A DNA stretch of 64,000 nucleotides from Bog-159 sp963738345 (GTDB lineage Bacteria > Acidobacteriota > Terriglobia > Bryobacterales > Bryobacteraceae), in NCBI GenBank assembly GCA_963738345.1, contig CAVTWI010000002.1, forward strand, positions 2,976,001 to 3,040,000. Direction: 5' to 3'. How positions within the stretch are numbered: position 1 is the stretch's first letter; the number at the start of each line of letters is the position of its first letter. The translations under genes and the position numbers were made by a program. Shown here one piece after another: positions 63,902 through 64,000 of the stretch. The notes under the pieces are model-generated. The model made no database searches. It was not told where the DNA came from and worked only from the letters and a program-made list of their open reading frames with translations.

Positions 63902-64000
63902 CACTGTATCTCACTCGACCCCGCGGCGAGCGCCTGGGAAACCATGGCGCGACTGATCTGGGCTGAATCGATGTGGTATTGGCCGCTCTGATAGAGCGCC
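63901..64000 (-). CDS. flgM: C-terminal end of FlgM, anti-sigma-28 factor (partial)
   Basis: The last 32 codons before the TGA at 63901-63903 read ALYQSGQYHIDSAQISRAM, then VSQALAAGSSEIQ. The Tyr-x-Ile-Asp followed by Ile-x-x-Ala-Met pattern is the end of FlgM, which binds sigma-28 until the hook is finished. The 5' part lies outside the window. It is the first gene seen of the flgM-flgN-flgK-flgL-fliM run. Confidence 0.7.
   Translation of the reverse strand, partial: ALYQSGQYHIDSAQISRAMVSQALAAGSSEIQ

Overview
The window looks like a chromosome segment of a flagellated member of the Acidobacteriota, close to the Solibacter/Bryobacter group. This is inferred from gene content: a Cna-B/TonB-type outer-membrane receptor, an ABC permease of the acidobacterial 'duplicated orphan' type, membrane Ser/Thr kinases, three Tat-exported CRTAC1/ASPIC-UnbV proteins and many TPR proteins. 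No rRNA, tRNA, CRISPR array or phage was seen.

Layout. 0-2.6 kb: a zinc-ribbon Ser/Thr kinase broken by one frameshift. 2.6-6.2 kb: a tightly overlapping operon (HAD phosphatase, a protein resembling deoxyhypusine synthase, a PfkB kinase, a ROK kinase), probably for a phosphorylated sugar. 6.2-13 kb: secreted proteins, an isoprenylcysteine-type methyltransferase, an exported Gfo/Idh oxidoreductase and a kinase-TPR protein. 13-19.5 kb: an SDR, a CRTAC protein and a TonB receptor with two frameshifts. 19.5-28.8 kb: a cytochrome/copper-monooxygenase-like/TPR fusion, a TPR protein with an internal duplication, the ABC permease, two more TPR proteins and a membrane-anchored winged-helix-like regulator. 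28.8-39.6 kb: a carbohydrate locus (GH130-like, a trehalase with six frameshifts, a glycogen-debranching-like glycosidase) with a second CRTAC gene. Between the divergent CRTAC and debranching genes sits a nested pair of group II introns. 39.7-46.8 kb: amino-acid permease, pentaheme cytochrome-TPR protein coupled to a third CRTAC gene, nucleoside hydrolase. 46.8-64 kb: a large flagellar cluster on the minus strand.

Flagellar cluster, in transcription order: flgM, flgN-like, flgK, flgL, fliM, a gap holding one opposite-strand ORF, flbD, motA, motB, fliW, csrA, fliC, fliD, a fliT-like gene, flgB, flgC, fliE, fliF, fliG, fliH, fliI, fliJ. The flagellin gene has a sigma-28-like promoter and a leader with two CsrA-like GGA sites, directly downstream of fliW-csrA. 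This fits the known FliW/CsrA/flagellin feedback circuit.

The most unusual element is the group II twintron at about 33.17-37.09 kb. Its two 5' ends are supported independently by GTGCG starts and by EBS1/IBS1 pairing. A caution for all users: at least twelve single-base indels break otherwise well-conserved genes. Several lie in G runs, so many may be assembly errors rather than true pseudogenes.
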